Origin: Bifidobacterium breve
GTDB lineage: Bacteria; Actinomycetota; Actinomycetes; Nanopelagicales; Nanopelagicaceae
Direction: 5' to 3'
Assembly: GCA_945860245.1 (NCBI GenBank)
Contig: CAMAPO010000004.1
Location: forward strand, 30,930-94,929
Length of the DNA: 64,000 bases
The notes beneath the pieces were generated by a model. The model was given only the letters and a program-made list of their open reading frames with translations, searched no databases and was not told the origin of the DNA. A program made the translations under genes and the position numbers. This document shows, in pieces, positions 1 through 11,712 of the stretch (the stretch's first letter is position 1; each line of letters starts with the position of its first letter).

Positions 1-865
1 TTACATATTTAAATGCCCAACGACCTTTATCGCAGTTCCATTCTTCGTTAACTGCGGCATCATCACCAGCAAGGCGACGTAAAGTCTTGCCGCGACGAAC
101 ATCGGTGCGCATATCGCAACCTGATGCACAGTGTTCGCAAGCAGATGGAGTTGAAACCAAATCAAAGGGACGAGCGCGGAAACGGTATGCCGCACCAGTT
201 AACGCACCAACTGGACAGATCTGCACAGTATTACCGGAGAAGTAAGATTCAAATGGTTGGTTTTCATAAATTCCAACTTGTTGCAGTGCACCGCGCTCGT
301 TGAGAGTAATAAATGGGTCATTTGCAATCTGTTCTGAGAAGCGAGTACAACGAGCGCAAAGCACACAACGCTCACGATCTAGAAGTACTTGTGAAGAGAT
401 CGCAATTGGCTTCTCGAAGGTGCGCTTTACGCCTTCAAAGCGGGTCTCACCATTTCCGGTGCTCATCGCTTGGTTCTGCAATGGGCATTCGCCACCCTTG
501 TCGCAGACTGGGCAATCAAGTGGGTGGTTAACAAGTAGAAGTTCCATAACTCCGCGTTGTGCTTTTTCAGCAACCGCCGATGTCAATTGTGTTTTTACAA
601 TCATGTTTGGTTCAACTGGGATTGTGCAAGATGCCTGCGGCTTAGGGAAAGCGCGGCCATTGATTTCAATATCAACTAAACATTGGCGGCAGGCTCCAAC
701 TGGATCCAAAAGTGGATGATCACAAAAACGTGGAATTTGAATTCCTAGTTTTTCTGCGGCACGAATAACTAAAGTTCCCTTTGGAACGCTGACTTCAAAA
801 CCATCAATCACAACGGTAATAAGTTCTACCTCTTGTGCTGTTGGGTTCTCTTGAGTCGTTGTCAT
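1..865 (-). CDS. nuoG: NADH-quinone oxidoreductase subunit G, partial (C-terminus beyond the window edge)
   Basis: Reverse-strand frame open from ATG at 863-865 to position 1. Translation [62 protein letters not shown]... has NuoG-type Fe-S cysteine motifs. Not given in this frame in the ORF track because it has no stop in the window. Confidence 0.93.
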   Translation of the reverse strand, partial: MTTTQENPTAQEVELITVVIDGFEVSVPKGTLVIRAAEKLGIQIPRFCDHPLLDPVGACRQCLVDIEINGRAFPKPQASCTIPVEPNMIVKTQLTSAVAEKAQRGVMELLLVNHPLDCPVCDKGGECPLQNQAMSTGNGETRFEGVKRTFEKPIAISSQVLLDRERCVLCARCTRFSEQIANDPFITLNERGALQQVGIYENQPFESYFSGNTVQICPVGALTGAAYRFRARPFDLVSTPSACEHCASGCDMRTDVRRGKTLRRLAGDDAAVNEEWNCDKGRWAFKYV

Positions 866-2145
866 TATGCGTTCGCTCCCGAAAAGAGAGTTGATTTAAC
901 CGGATCGAATGGGCAGCCCCCATTTGTTAAGTGAGCGATGTATTCGTCACGGAAATATTGAATTGAAGATGTGATCGGGCTGGTTGCGCCATCACCAAGT
1001 GCGCAGAACGAGCGACCCATGATGTTGTCGCAGAGATCAAGTAACTTCGCTAGATCATCTTCGGTGCCAACGCCGTTTTCTAGATCACGCAGAATTTGAA
1101 CCAACCACCAAGTGCCTTCGCGACAAGGTGTGCACTTACCGCAAGATTCGTGCTTATAAAATTCAGTCCAACGAAGTACTGCGCGAACAACACAAGTTGT
1201 TTCATCAAAGATTTGCAGAGCTTTTGTGCCAAGCATTGAACCAGCAGCAGCAACGCCTTCGTAATCCAGCGGTGTATCTAAATGCTCATCGGTAAATAAC
1301 GGCGTTGATGATCCACCTGGTGTCCAGAATTTAAGTTTGTGGCCAGCACGGACTCCGCCAGAGAGTTCGAGAATTTCGCGCAGAGTAATTCCAAGAGGTG
1401 CCTCAAATTGACCAGGGTTTGTTACGTGGCCAGAGAGTGAATAAAGCGTGGTTCCCTTTGATTTTTCAGTGCCCATTGCCTGATACCACTGCGCACCGTT
1501 GGCGATGATGGCTGGTACTGATGCAATTGATTCAACGTTATTTACAACTGTTGGGCGCGCATAAAGACCGGCGATCGCAGGAAACGGTGGACGAAGTCTT
1601 GGTTGCCCGCGGAAGCCTTCAAGTGAATCAAGGAGCGCAGTTTCTTCACCGCAGATATATGCGCCAGCACCAACGTGCAGCACAATATCAATTCCTTTAC
1701 CGAGGTGACCAGCTTTGTAAGCATCTTCAATCGCTTGATTTACGCGGCGAACAACGTGGGTTACTTCTCCGCGAATATAAATAAATGCCTGCTTTGCGCG
1801 AATCGCGTGGCAAGCGATGATGCAACCTTCAATTAAGACGTGTGGGTTAGCCATCAAGAGCGGCGTATCTTTACAGGTACCTGGTTCTGATTCGTCTGCG
1901 TTAACGACTAAGTAATGATCTTTCTCATCACCTTGTGGAATAAATCCCCACTTCATTCCCGTTGGGAATCCTGCGCCACCGCGACCGCGAAGTCCAGAAT
2001 CTTTTACAAGTTGGATAACCGCATCCGGATCCATAGCAAGTGCTTTTGCAGATGCTTTGTAACCACCGTGACGGGTGTATGCCGCAATTGTGAATGAATC
2101 TTTCTCATCCCAATGCGCAGAAAGCACTGGAGCTAGTTTTGTCAT
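865..2145 (-). CDS. nuoF: NADH-quinone oxidoreductase subunit F
   Basis: 426 aa; [30 protein letters not shown] and [12 protein letters not shown] motifs. Confidence 0.97.
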   Translation of the reverse strand: MTKLAPVLSAHWDEKDSFTIAAYTRHGGYKASAKALAMDPDAVIQLVKDSGLRGRGGAGFPTGMKWGFIPQGDEKDHYLVVNADESEPGTCKDTPLLMANPHVLIEGCIIACHAIRAKQAFIYIRGEVTHVVRRVNQAIEDAYKAGHLGKGIDIVLHVGAGAYICGEETALLDSLEGFRGQPRLRPPFPAIAGLYARPTVVNNVESIASVPAIIANGAQWYQAMGTEKSKGTTLYSLSGHVTNPGQFEAPLGITLREILELSGGVRAGHKLKFWTPGGSSTPLFTDEHLDTPLDYEGVAAAGSMLGTKALQIFDETTCVVRAVLRWTEFYKHESCGKCTPCREGTWWLVQILRDLENGVGTEDDLAKLLDLCDNIMGRSFCALGDGATSPITSSIQYFRDEYIAHLTNGGCPFDPVKSTLFSGANA

Positions 2146-2771
2146 TACTTGCCCTCTCTCGAAAGTTTTAAACCGAGCAGAGTAGGCTCGCCAGCTTGCA
2201 GACCTTCATTAGCTTTCCCATCATTGATACCGGCAAGAACAGCAGATGCTTCTTTCCAAGTAACAAGTGAATTTGGTCCGCGCGTTGGAGCCTTTGGTGT
2301 TCCTTTACGCATTGAATCAACCAATTCTTTTGCAGATGAAACATCTTGGTTATCGTAAAATTCCCAGTTAGCCATTACGACAGGCGCGTAATCACAAGCC
2401 GCGTTACATTCAATGTGTTCTAACGAAACTTTACCATCGGCGGTCACGCCATCATTTTCAACGCCCAGGTGCTCTTTCAGCGCTGCAAATATTGCATCTC
2501 CGCCCATTACTGCGCACAAGGTATTGGTGCAGACGCCGACGTGATATTCACCAACTGGCTTGCGCTTGTATTGGGTGTAGAAAGTTGCAACCGCTGATAC
2601 TTCAGCAGTCTCAAGAGTCAGTAACTTTGCGATTAGCTCGATGCCTTCATTGGTTACATAACCAGCAAGTGATTGCTCATAATGCAGTAAAGGCATTATT
2701 GCAGAACGGCTGCGGGGGTAGCGTTTAATGATCGCATCCATAACTTGTAATTGATCAGGTGTGTAAGCCAT
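2145..2771 (-). CDS. nuoE: NADH-quinone oxidoreductase subunit E
   Basis: Thioredoxin-like 2Fe-2S pattern CTNTLCAVMGG...ECNAACDYAPVV; in the nuo operon. Confidence 0.95.
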   Translation of the reverse strand: MAYTPDQLQVMDAIIKRYPRSRSAIMPLLHYEQSLAGYVTNEGIELIAKLLTLETAEVSAVATFYTQYKRKPVGEYHVGVCTNTLCAVMGGDAIFAALKEHLGVENDGVTADGKVSLEHIECNAACDYAPVVMANWEFYDNQDVSSAKELVDSMRKGTPKAPTRGPNSLVTWKEASAVLAGINDGKANEGLQAGEPTLLGLKLSREGK

Positions 2772-4111
2772 TAGCGGTCAACGCCTCCCATCACAGGATC
2801 GATTGAGGCAACTGCGCCAATAATGTCGGCGACCATTGAGCCTTCGCACATTGCAGAAGTTGATTGCAGGTTGTTGAAAGATGGTTCGCGGAAGTGAACG
2901 CGATAAGGACGAGTTCCGCCGTCAGAGACAACGTGTGCACCGAGTTCACCGCGTGGTGACTCAACTGCGGAATAAACCTGACCTGCCGGAACGCGGAAAC
3001 CTTCAGTAACTAACTTGAAGTGGTGGATCAAAGATTCCATTGAAGTGCCCATAATTTCGCGGATATGGCTAAGTGAATTACCCATTCCGTCCGCACCGAT
3101 TGCCAGTTGTGCCGGCCATGCGATCTTCTTATCAGCAACCATCACTGGTGCGCCTTCAAGTGATTTAAGTTTTTCAGCGCATTGTTCAATAATGCGAAGT
3201 GATTGTTCTAGTTCGTTGATGCGAATTAAGAAACGACCATAAACATCGCAGGTGTCAGCTGTGACAACATCAAATTTATAATTTTCATAACCTGAGTAAG
3301 GCTGAATTTTGCGCAGATCAAGTGGCAGACCTGTTGCACGGATTACTGGACCAGTTACTCCAAGAGTTGTTGCACCAGCAAGATCTAAGTAACCAATACC
3401 TTCAGTGCGCTTCATCCAAATGCTGTTACCGACGAGCAACTTCTCATTATCTTTAAAGCTATGGCGCAGATCTTTAACTGTTGCCAAAATTTTCTCGACT
3501 GTGCCGGTGGGTAAATCTTGGGCGACTCCACCTGGGCGGATATAGGCCATATTCATACGTAGGCCAGAGATAAATTCAAAGATATCCAGAACCTTTTCGC
3601 GTTCGCGGAAGCAGAAGATCATTGGTGAAAGTGCGCCGAGTTCTAGCGCACCAGTACCGAGTGCGACCATATGTGAAGAAATTCGGTTGAACTCCATCAT
3701 CATTACGCGAATAACGTTAGCTTTTTCTGGAACATCATTGGTGATGCCGAGCAGCTTTTCAACACCTAAGCAGTAAGCCGCTTCGTTAAATAACGGAGCT
3801 AAGTAATCCATACGAGTCACAAATGTTGTGGCCTGGGTCCAATTGCGGAATTCAATATTCTTTTCAATTCCTGTGTGCAGGTAACCGATTCCGCAACGAA
3901 CTTCTGTGACAGTTTCACCTTCAAGTTCTAGAACTAAACGGAGCACACCGTGAGTTGATGGGTGCTGTGGCCCCATGTTTACAACAACGCGTTCTTCTTT
4001 CGCTTGTCCGATTTCAGTAACAAGTGAATCCCAATCGCCGCCGGTTACCGAAAAAACAGTACCTTCAGTGGTTTCGCGTGATGATGCATATGGATCCGCG
4101 TAAGTGCTCAC
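2771..4111 (-). CDS. nuoD: NADH-quinone oxidoreductase subunit D
   Basis: [22 protein letters not shown] signature; 446 aa. Confidence 0.97.
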   Translation of the reverse strand: MSTYADPYASSRETTEGTVFSVTGGDWDSLVTEIGQAKEERVVVNMGPQHPSTHGVLRLVLELEGETVTEVRCGIGYLHTGIEKNIEFRNWTQATTFVTRMDYLAPLFNEAAYCLGVEKLLGITNDVPEKANVIRVMMMEFNRISSHMVALGTGALELGALSPMIFCFREREKVLDIFEFISGLRMNMAYIRPGGVAQDLPTGTVEKILATVKDLRHSFKDNEKLLVGNSIWMKRTEGIGYLDLAGATTLGVTGPVIRATGLPLDLRKIQPYSGYENYKFDVVTADTCDVYGRFLIRINELEQSLRIIEQCAEKLKSLEGAPVMVADKKIAWPAQLAIGADGMGNSLSHIREIMGTSMESLIHHFKLVTEGFRVPAGQVYSAVESPRGELGAHVVSDGGTRPYRVHFREPSFNNLQSTSAMCEGSMVADIIGAVASIDPVMGGVDR

Positions 4112-4743
4112 TTGTAAGACCTCCGATCTGATGGAGGAGGTACAACCGCGCCCTTGTATTCCACAGCGATTCCGCCAAGTGCGTAATCCTTACGCTGAGG
4201 ATGTCCTTGCCAATCATCTGGCATCAAGATGCGAGTTAAACCAGGATGTCCGTCGAAGATGATTCCGAACATGTCAAAAGTTTCGCGCTCGTTCCAGTTT
4301 GATCCGGCCCATACTTCAACAAGTGATGGGATATGTGGATCGATATCTGGCACCGAAACTTCAAGGCGAATGCGCTGATTATTTGTTACAGATAACAAGT
4401 GATAAACAGCGTGGAGTTCGCGGTTGGCATCGTCTGGATAGTGCACACCAGATACGCCCATCGACATTTCAAATTTCAATTTATCGCGCAAGATGAGAGC
4501 AACTTCAACTAAACGCTCACGCTTAATGTGCAGCGTTAACTCGCCACGATCGACAACCACGCGTTCAATAGCATCTGCAAAATCAGGGTATGCGCGCTCT
4601 AGATCATCGGTTACCTGATCAAAATACCCGCCGAATGGACGCTGGGCCGAGCCCGCGCTGGCTGCGCTAGCAACCAAACCGCCGTAACCAGAGGTATCCC
4701 CAGTTCCGTGCGCGCCAAACATTCCTTGTTTGTCTTCAGACAT
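4108..4743 (-). CDS. nuoC: NADH-quinone oxidoreductase subunit C
   Basis: [38 protein letters not shown] signature; 4-bp overlap with nuoD. Confidence 0.95.
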   Translation of the reverse strand: MSEDKQGMFGAHGTGDTSGYGGLVASAASAGSAQRPFGGYFDQVTDDLERAYPDFADAIERVVVDRGELTLHIKRERLVEVALILRDKLKFEMSMGVSGVHYPDDANRELHAVYHLLSVTNNQRIRLEVSVPDIDPHIPSLVEVWAGSNWNERETFDMFGIIFDGHPGLTRILMPDDWQGHPQRKDYALGGIAVEYKGAVVPPPSDRRSYK

Positions 4744-5298
4744 TTACGCCAGCAACCCCTTTAACTGATGGGTTGGAACCGCTGCCATTGCTGCTGCTTC
4801 AACTTCCTTAATAACTTTTTCGCGGTTAGGTCCAAGTTTTTCATCATAAATCTGATCGTGCAATTTAAGGATTGCATCCATCAACATTTCTGGACGTGGC
4901 GGGCAACCCGGCAAGTAAATATCAACTGGTACTACGTGATCAACGCCTTGCACGATCGCGTAATTATTAAACATTCCACCTGAAGATGCACAAGCGCCCA
5001 TTGCGATAACCCACTTTGGCGCTGCCATTTGATCATAAATCTGGCGAAGCACGGGAGCCATCTTGTTTGAAACGCGACCGGCAACGATCATTAAATCTGC
5101 TTGACGTGGGGATGCGCGGAAAACTTCCATTCCAAAACGTGCAAGATCGTAACGACCTGCACCGGCTGCCATCATCTCGATCGCACAACATGCCAAACCA
5201 AAAGTTGCTGGCCAAAGGGAATTCTTACGCATATAACCTGCGAGTTTTTCAACTGAAGTTAAAACAATTCCGCTTGGTAACTTCTCTTCTAATCCCAT
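4744..5298 (-). CDS. nuoB: NADH-quinone oxidoreductase subunit B
   Basis: [32 protein letters not shown] and [10 protein letters not shown] motifs. Confidence 0.97.
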   Translation of the reverse strand: MGLEEKLPSGIVLTSVEKLAGYMRKNSLWPATFGLACCAIEMMAAGAGRYDLARFGMEVFRASPRQADLMIVAGRVSNKMAPVLRQIYDQMAAPKWVIAMGACASSGGMFNNYAIVQGVDHVVPVDIYLPGCPPRPEMLMDAILKLHDQIYDEKLGPNREKVIKEVEAAAMAAVPTHQLKGLLA

Positions 5299-5654
5299 TC
5301 GAGACCTCCACGGCGCCAGACATATGCATAAGCAACAAAGACTGTTGCGATAAAGATCGCCATTTCAACCAAGCCGAAGAGTCCCAACTGATCAAAGGTG
5401 ACAGCCCATGGATAAAGGAAAACGATTTCAATATCGAAGATAATAAAGAGCATTGCAGTTAAGAAATATTTAACTGGAAAGCGTCCACCTTGTGCAGCTT
5501 GCGGTGATGGTTCGATTCCGCATTCGTAGGCTTCTAACTTTGCGCGGTTGTAGCGTGCCGGCCCAGTAAGGGCTGCGGCCAAAATTGAAAAAACGGCGAA
5601 ACCAAAGCCAACTGCGGCAATAGCCAGAATCGGAACATATGGATTTGCGCTCAC
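5289..5654 (-). CDS. nuoA: NADH-quinone oxidoreductase subunit A
   Basis: [42 protein letters not shown] signature. Likely GTG start at 5654 ([19 protein letters not shown]); the longer ORF to 5885 overlaps menG and is implausible. Confidence 0.9.
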   Translation of the reverse strand: MSANPYVPILAIAAVGFGFAVFSILAAALTGPARYNRAKLEAYECGIEPSPQAAQGGRFPVKYFLTAMLFIIFDIEIVFLYPWAVTFDQLGLFGLVEMAIFIATVFVAYAYVWRRGGLEWD

Positions 5655-5694
5655 AGGCGAAATCTTAAGGCGGGCAGCGGGGTAGCGCTGACCG

Positions 5695-6387
5695 TTACGC
5701 CTTGACGGCCATGTGAACTGCAACAACACCAAAGGTGAGGTTACGCCAGCCGATTTGGCTCCATCCCGCATCTGCGATCTGGGCGGCGAGCGCTTTTTGA
5801 TCTGGCCAGGCGCGGATCGATTCAGCCAAATAAATATAGGCATCTGGGTTAGATGAGGTCTTTTTCGCAATGAAGGGGAGGGCACGCATTAAGTAATTGG
5901 TATAGATCTTTCGAAATGGTGCCCAGGTTGGGCTAGAAAACTCGGCTATAACTATCCGGCCGCCCTTTTTGGTCACCCGTAGGGCTTCCCTGAGCGCCTT
6001 ATCGGTATCAGAAGTATTGCGTAGGCCAAAAGAGATGGTCACAACGTCGAATTCGCCATCAGAAAAGGGGAGATTTAAGGCATCAGCGAAGGTAAAGGGT
6101 AGATGCGGGCGGGCTTTGCGGCCGGCCGCCAACATCCCTTGCGAAAAGTCAGCTGGAATCACATCAGCACCCGCGGCAGCCAACGGTGCAGAACTAGCTC
6201 CTGTACCCGCGGCCAGATCCAGGATCTTCATCCCCGGCTTTGGCGCAATGATCGCAGTGGTTGCCCGGCGCCATCTCTTGGTCTGGCCAAGGCTCAGTAA
6301 ATCATTGACCAGGTCGTATCTCTTGGCCACGCCATCGAACATTGCCGCGACTTCGTCTGGGTTCTTATCCATATTTGCGCGCGACAT
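5695..6387 (-). CDS. menG: Demethylmenaquinone methyltransferase (MenG/UbiE family)
   Basis: [33 protein letters not shown] and [16 protein letters not shown] motifs; next to men genes. Start [13 protein letters not shown]. Confidence 0.9.
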   Translation of the reverse strand: MSRANMDKNPDEVAAMFDGVAKRYDLVNDLLSLGQTKRWRRATTAIIAPKPGMKILDLAAGTGASSAPLAAAGADVIPADFSQGMLAAGRKARPHLPFTFADALNLPFSDGEFDVVTISFGLRNTSDTDKALREALRVTKKGGRIVIAEFSSPTWAPFRKIYTNYLMRALPFIAKKTSSNPDAYIYLAESIRAWPDQKALAAQIADAGWSQIGWRNLTFGVVAVHMAVKA

Positions 6388-6448
6388 GGGCTCAGTCTCT
6401 CGCAAGAGTAGGCTCATCCACAACTTAAAAGCGATTTAGGGAGAATTA

Positions 6449-7039
6449 ATGTCGATCTCAACTGGCTCACTTCGCGCGACGGTATTTCCGCGCAGCACTG
6501 CTCTGACCCATGCGGGATTCATTATCGGTGGCACCTTATTTATCGCTGCCTTGGCACAAATTGCTATTCCTGTTCCGGGCTCGCCGGTCCCAGTTACTGG
6601 GCAAACTTTGGCGGTTTACTTAATCGGTACCACTTACGGAGCGCGACTCGGTTTTGCAACATTTGCTACATATCTATTAGCCGGAATCGCTGGTGCACCA
6701 GTCTTTGCGCCAGCTGCAACTGTAGGACTTGCGCGCCTTACCGGTGCAACCGGTGGATATTTAATTGGAATGTTGGTTGCAGCTTTTGTACTTGGCGCGC
6801 TCGCCGATCGCAAAGCAGATCAAAAATTTAAAACTTCTTTTCCTGCGTTGATTTTAGGAAGCGCAATTGTCTTTACCTTTGGATTGGTATGGCTTCACAC
6901 ATCACTTAATTTAACTTGGGCGCAAACAATTAGCGCTGGTCTGACACCATTTATCTTTGGTGAAGTTATCAAAATCGCAATTACCGCAACTTCACTTCCG
7001 CTTATCTGGCGGAAAATTTCTCAGAAACTCACACGCTAA
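6449..7039 (+). CDS. bioY: BioY family biotin transporter
   Basis: QIAIPVPGSPVPVTGQTLAVYLIGTTYGARLG...PVFAP..GLARLTGATGGYLIG is BioY-like. Confidence 0.88.
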   Translation: MSISTGSLRATVFPRSTALTHAGFIIGGTLFIAALAQIAIPVPGSPVPVTGQTLAVYLIGTTYGARLGFATFATYLLAGIAGAPVFAPAATVGLARLTGATGGYLIGMLVAAFVLGALADRKADQKFKTSFPALILGSAIVFTFGLVWLHTSLNLTWAQTISAGLTPFIFGEVIKIAITATSLPLIWRKISQKLTR

Positions 7040-7050
7040 AGTAATTTCTT

Positions 7051-8271
7051 ATGCCTTCCCTTATTCCAGTAACTTCTGCGCGCCTTGGCGATCACCTGCC
7101 GTTATTAGAACTTCTGCCAGATAGCGCACCGCTGACTTGGGTACGTGGCGGAGATGGATTGGTCGGTTGGGGAAATTACGCATCTACAGTTGTTAAAGGT
7201 GCAAACCGCTTTACCGATGCACGAAATTGGTGGCATCAACAGTTAGAAAAATTCGCAATTGCTGATTCAGTTCACGCCAGCGGAACTGGACCAATTCTCT
7301 TTACCTCGTTCTCCTTTGATCCAGATGAGGAATCTGTACTAGTAATCCCCCAAATTGTCGTTGGAATGCGCAACGGCAGCTCTTGGATCACTTGGATTGG
7401 CGATCAAGCACAGCCAAAACTCTTGGAAGAAGTTCCAGCGCTGGCAGATGCTGAATTTAATTGGGGCGATGGTTCGCTAAGCCCATCTGAATGGCAATTG
7501 CGTGTAACACAAGCTATTAAAGAGATTGAAGATACCAATCTTGAAAAAGTTGTTCTCGCGCGCGATTTAAAAATTAATTCACATCGCCAAATTGATGCCC
7601 GAAAGATATTACGTAATTTAAGCGCTGAATATCCTTCGACTTGGATCTTTGCAGTCGATGGTTTGGTCGGTGCAACACCCGAACTTCTGCTGCGCCTCTC
7701 GCGCGGCATGGTTACCTCGCGCGTTCTCGCTGGCACAATCAGCAAGACCGGTGATGACGAGAAAGATTTAGCACTTGCCGCATCCCTCGCGCGATCATCC
7801 AAAGATTTAGAGGAACATGAATACGCAGTCCGATCAGTTGCAGATGCGCTCGAACTATTCTGCACATCAACTAACGTTCCCGAATCTCCCTTTGTATTGC
7901 ACTTAGCAAATGTTATGCATCTGGCAACAGATGTAACTGGTGCGCTAATCGAAAGCAAGAAGAGCGTTGATGCTTTTACTATTCTCGATAAGTTACATCC
8001 ATCAGCAGCGGTCTGCGGAACTCCCACTAACATCGCCGCCGATGTCATTAAACGAATCGAAGGTATGTCACGTGGTCGTTACGCTGGCCCCGTCGGCTGG
8101 CTTGACGCTCGCGGTGATGGCGAACTTGGTATCGCTTTGCGCTGCGGTCAGATCACCGAAAATGAGATCCAAATTTATGCTGGATGCGGAATTGTTGCTG
8201 GCTCTAACCCAGAGAAAGAGCTGACCGAGAGCAGTGCGAAATTTGCACCAATGCGAACTGCATTAATTTAA
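7051..8271 (+). CDS. menF: Isochorismate synthase
   Basis: Chorismate-binding fold: KVVLARDL, TPELLLRLSRGMVTSRVLAGT, HPSAAVCGTPT and GRYAGPVGWLDARGDGELGIALR. Confidence 0.9.
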   Translation: MPSLIPVTSARLGDHLPLLELLPDSAPLTWVRGGDGLVGWGNYASTVVKGANRFTDARNWWHQQLEKFAIADSVHASGTGPILFTSFSFDPDEESVLVIPQIVVGMRNGSSWITWIGDQAQPKLLEEVPALADAEFNWGDGSLSPSEWQLRVTQAIKEIEDTNLEKVVLARDLKINSHRQIDARKILRNLSAEYPSTWIFAVDGLVGATPELLLRLSRGMVTSRVLAGTISKTGDDEKDLALAASLARSSKDLEEHEYAVRSVADALELFCTSTNVPESPFVLHLANVMHLATDVTGALIESKKSVDAFTILDKLHPSAAVCGTPTNIAADVIKRIEGMSRGRYAGPVGWLDARGDGELGIALRCGQITENEIQIYAGCGIVAGSNPEKELTESSAKFAPMRTALI

Positions 8272-9842
8272 ATTGATTCCATCTTGGCATAAAGGCTCTT
8301 AATTAGATCAGCATTAGATTCACGGCTCGGTACATCGCAGACCACCACGCTGAATCCTGAAATTGGTTTCTTAATCTCATCCCGCAATTGTTCAACCGAT
8401 GAAATAACCTTTGCATCTAGCCCCATAGCTTTGGCTATAGCAGCAGGATCGAGGCCATGTGGAGTTCCAAAGACTTGCTCAAATCCATTAATTCCACGTT
8501 GCGGCAGCGTTGAGAAAATTCCACCACCATCATTATTTATTACAAAGATTCGCAAGTTAATTTCTTCACGATGAATTAAGCCGGTGATATCGTGCAAAAA
8601 GGCAAGGTCTCCCAGCACTGCAAATGTTGCGCTATTAGCAGTTGCAATACCAAGAGCGGTCGAGATATTTCCATCAATTCCCGCAAGGCCACGATTAGCA
8701 AAAGTCAAAATTCCTTTTCGTGCAGCACCGAAAGCCTCGATATCGCGAATCGGCCGAGAAGAAGAGATAAATAGAGTTGCGCCATCTGGCAAATGTTGCG
8801 AAATCTCACGGGCGATTAAGGGTTCTGACCAAGCGGATATTTCTTTTACAACTTTAGAAGTTCGCTCTGAATACTTGTTCCACTTAGCCAACCACTCAGG
8901 ATCTGCCGGGGCGGTGTAAAGCTCTGGTAATTCAGTGAATTTCTTCTCTGCCATTCGATCAGAATCAACGGTTGCGATACGTGGGTCGATTACAAAAGTT
9001 GCTCGCGCTAAATTGATGAGTGCATTTACCGAACGAGATAAAGTCGTGCGCCCAATAACTATCACAGTATCTGGTGCTAGATCTTTTGCAATGGTGATTG
9101 AGGTTAGAAAGAGGCTGGCATGTGCGTTTGCGTTAGGAAAAGTTAATGGATCCTCACTTAAAATTGGCCAGCCAAGTTGCTCAGCAAATTTTGCTACTTC
9201 TTCAACCGCTAAACCACCACGATCGTGTCCGATCACCAATAAGCCGCGAGTAGATTTGCTAGCCAAGGTGCCAGCTTTCTTGCGATCAAATTTTCTAGGA
9301 GGGCTCACTTTTAAGCCATCTAACCAAGCAGTGTCAGTGTTACCAATTAGCGGTTCTTCAAATTGCACATTTAAATGCACTGGTCCGGTTTGCAAAGCAT
9401 TTAGTGGAAGTTCTAATGGATAGACCGCACCTGAAACATCGGCAAAGTAGCGAACTGCTTTGCCGAAAATTCTTGCTTGTTCAGTAGTTTGATTTGCGCC
9501 AGTGCGACGTAATTCGGCTGGGCGATCAGCAGTTATTACAAAGAGTGGAATATTTGAGTGTGAGGCCTCAAGTACTGCTGGGTGGAAATTAGCAACTGCA
9601 GTTCCACTTGTACAAATTACGGGTACGGGGCGGTTTGTCGCTTTCGCTAGACCAAGTGCAAAGAAAGCGGCAGTTCGCTCATCAATGCGGATATGTAATT
9701 TTATTAAACCTAAATCTTGCGCAGTTACTAGCGCCAGCGATAGCGGCGCATTACGTGAACCCGGAGAAATAACCGCATCGGTGATTCCAGCTTCAATGAT
9801 TTGGCGCACGATTACACGCGCCAAGCGCGTTGCTTGGTTCAT
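8268..9842 (-). CDS. menD: SEPHCHC synthase (MenD)
   Basis: TDAVISPGSRNAPLSLAL, GTAVANFHPAVLEASHSNIPLFVITADRPAELRRTGANQTT and RGLAGIDGNISTALGIA motifs. Confidence 0.95.
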   Translation of the reverse strand: MNQATRLARVIVRQIIEAGITDAVISPGSRNAPLSLALVTAQDLGLIKLHIRIDERTAAFFALGLAKATNRPVPVICTSGTAVANFHPAVLEASHSNIPLFVITADRPAELRRTGANQTTEQARIFGKAVRYFADVSGAVYPLELPLNALQTGPVHLNVQFEEPLIGNTDTAWLDGLKVSPPRKFDRKKAGTLASKSTRGLLVIGHDRGGLAVEEVAKFAEQLGWPILSEDPLTFPNANAHASLFLTSITIAKDLAPDTVIVIGRTTLSRSVNALINLARATFVIDPRIATVDSDRMAEKKFTELPELYTAPADPEWLAKWNKYSERTSKVVKEISAWSEPLIAREISQHLPDGATLFISSSRPIRDIEAFGAARKGILTFANRGLAGIDGNISTALGIATANSATFAVLGDLAFLHDITGLIHREEINLRIFVINNDGGGIFSTLPQRGINGFEQVFGTPHGLDPAAIAKAMGLDAKVISSVEQLRDEIKKPISGFSVVVCDVPSRESNADLIKSLYAKMESI

Positions 9843-10786
9843 TTAAGTAACGCTCCAACTCTCATAATGCGATTCTTCCACCATTCATATCGCTCTGGTG
9901 ACACATCAAGGCCAGCTAAATGTGGAGATATCTGACTTAAAGTGATTTTTCCATCGATAATTTCATGTTTTGCAACATCGCTAGCTAAAAGCGATCCAGT
10001 AGCCAAACCACAGTCAAAGGTTAGATCACTAATGGATGCAGCGAGTTCAAGTCCATACTCGATTCCGATGGCGCTCTCTAGGGCACTCGAGACAACAACT
10101 GGTAAGCCGTGATGTGCTGCAATATCAAGTGATCGTTGGATTCCGCCTAATGGTTGAACTTTGAGCATCACGATATCTGCGGCACCCGTGAGGTCAACGG
10201 CGAATGGATCGGACGCTTTACGAATGATTTCATCTGCTGCAATACGAAGTGGAATATTTATCTTGCTCTTTAGTTCGCGCAGTTCTTCAACTGTTGCACA
10301 AGGTTGCTCGACGTATTCAAGTGGCCCAATCTCTTCGTAATATGCATATAAATGGGTGAGCGCTTCATCTACTGACCAGAGTCCGTTTACATCAACCCGG
10401 ATGGAAGCCTTTGGCGCGCTAGAGAAAACTCGAGCCACGCGGATGACATCTTCGGTGAGATTTCGTCCGACCTTTACTTTAAAAGTTTTAACACCTGCGT
10501 AAGTTCGCATCAAAGATTCGATCTCTTTTTTATCGTTGAGTTCAGGGATTATCCCGTTGACTGCAATGGCATCTCGATATCGCGCAGGGCGAGCAACTGT
10601 AGCTGCTTCTATGGCGCTAGCTAGCCACGGCCGACATTCGTTATCGTCGTATTCCAGAAATGGTGAGAACTCCCCCCATCCTTGCGGGCCCTGCATAAGC
10701 GCAACTTCGCGAAACGTTACGCCCCGAAAATTGGTGCGCGTAGGAAGAGTGATTACACGAAGCGTTGCAAGGAGGTCATCAAACAT
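9839..10786 (-). CDS. menC: o-succinylbenzoate synthase (enolase superfamily)
   Basis: FKVKVG, VDVNGLWSVDEAL, EYVEQPC and ADE motifs; between menD and menB. Confidence 0.9.
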   Translation of the reverse strand: MFDDLLATLRVITLPTRTNFRGVTFREVALMQGPQGWGEFSPFLEYDDNECRPWLASAIEAATVARPARYRDAIAVNGIIPELNDKKEIESLMRTYAGVKTFKVKVGRNLTEDVIRVARVFSSAPKASIRVDVNGLWSVDEALTHLYAYYEEIGPLEYVEQPCATVEELRELKSKINIPLRIAADEIIRKASDPFAVDLTGAADIVMLKVQPLGGIQRSLDIAAHHGLPVVVSSALESAIGIEYGLELAASISDLTFDCGLATGSLLASDVAKHEIIDGKITLSQISPHLAGLDVSPERYEWWKNRIMRVGALLK

Positions 10787-10791
10787 AAGAA

Positions 10792-11670
10792 TTAGGGGCG
10801 CTTTGGAAACTTTCCGAAATCAGGAGCGCGCTTTTCCTTATAAGCATCGCGCCCTTCTTGGCCTTCTTCGCTTAAATAAAATAGCAAGGTGGCATCTCCT
10901 GCTAGTTGCTGAATTCCGGCAAGGCCATCATCAGCGGCATTCATTGAAGATTTAATTAAGCGCAGGGCAAGTGGAGAATTGCGCAGCATCTCGCGGCACC
11001 AAGAAACAGTTTCTGCTTCCAAATCTTTGAGTGGAACAACAGTGTTAACAAGTCCCATATCAAGGGCTTCTTGCGCATCGTATTGACGAGTCATAAACCA
11101 GATCTCTCGCGCTTTCTTCTGACCAACGCTTGCGGCAAGTAAGCCTGAACCGTATCCGCCATCAAAAGAACCAACCTGTGGTCCGGTCTGTCCAAACTTG
11201 GCGTTGTCGGCAGCAATTGTTAAATCACAGACCACGTGTAGAACATGTCCGCCACCAATTGCCCAACCGGCAACCATTGCAACAACTGGTTTTGGGGTTC
11301 TGCGAATTTGAATTTGCAGATCTAAAACATTTAAGCGACCGATACCTTTTTGCGCCAGTGAATCTTCACCGAGATATCCATCATCACCGCGAACGCTGAT
11401 GTCGCCACCAGAACAGAATGCTTCATCGCCGGTTCCAGTAAAGATAATTACTCCAACATCAGAGTTATCGCGCGCTAATGAAAAAGCTTCTTGTAATTCA
11501 ATAATTGTTTGTGGTCTAAATGCATTGCGAACATCTGGTCGATTGATTGCAATCTTGGCCATACCTTCGCCAACTTGGTAGGTGATATCTGTAAATTTCT
11601 CGCCGCCCGCACCGGTTGCCCAGGCAGGGATGGCACGGTTACCAAATTCACGCTTGATCGGCTTGCTCAC
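10792..11670 (-). CDS. menB: 1,4-dihydroxy-2-naphthoyl-CoA synthase
   Basis: Crotonase fold with [46 protein letters not shown] and [17 protein letters not shown]. Confidence 0.95.
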   Translation of the reverse strand: MSKPIKREFGNRAIPAWATGAGGEKFTDITYQVGEGMAKIAINRPDVRNAFRPQTIIELQEAFSLARDNSDVGVIIFTGTGDEAFCSGGDISVRGDDGYLGEDSLAQKGIGRLNVLDLQIQIRRTPKPVVAMVAGWAIGGGHVLHVVCDLTIAADNAKFGQTGPQVGSFDGGYGSGLLAASVGQKKAREIWFMTRQYDAQEALDMGLVNTVVPLKDLEAETVSWCREMLRNSPLALRLIKSSMNAADDGLAGIQQLAGDATLLFYLSEEGQEGRDAYKEKRAPDFGKFPKRP

Positions 11671-11712
11671 GATTCCTCCATCTACGACTACGAGCGATAG
11701 CCTACGCGTGCA

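Noticed and set aside
1-195. ORF track call at 1..195 minus
   Set aside because: Different frame from the nuoG reading frame, which is open across the same region with clear Fe-S protein sequence.
300-719. 139-aa plus-strand ORF
   Set aside because: Antisense to nuoG, Arg/Ser-rich spurious composition.
5655-5885. N-terminal extension of nuoA in the ORF track
   Set aside because: Extension lies in another frame of menG and lacks NuoA-like sequence; GTG at 5654 is a better start.
7404-8048. 214-aa minus-strand ORF
   Set aside because: Antisense to menF; Ser/Arg-rich shadow ORF.
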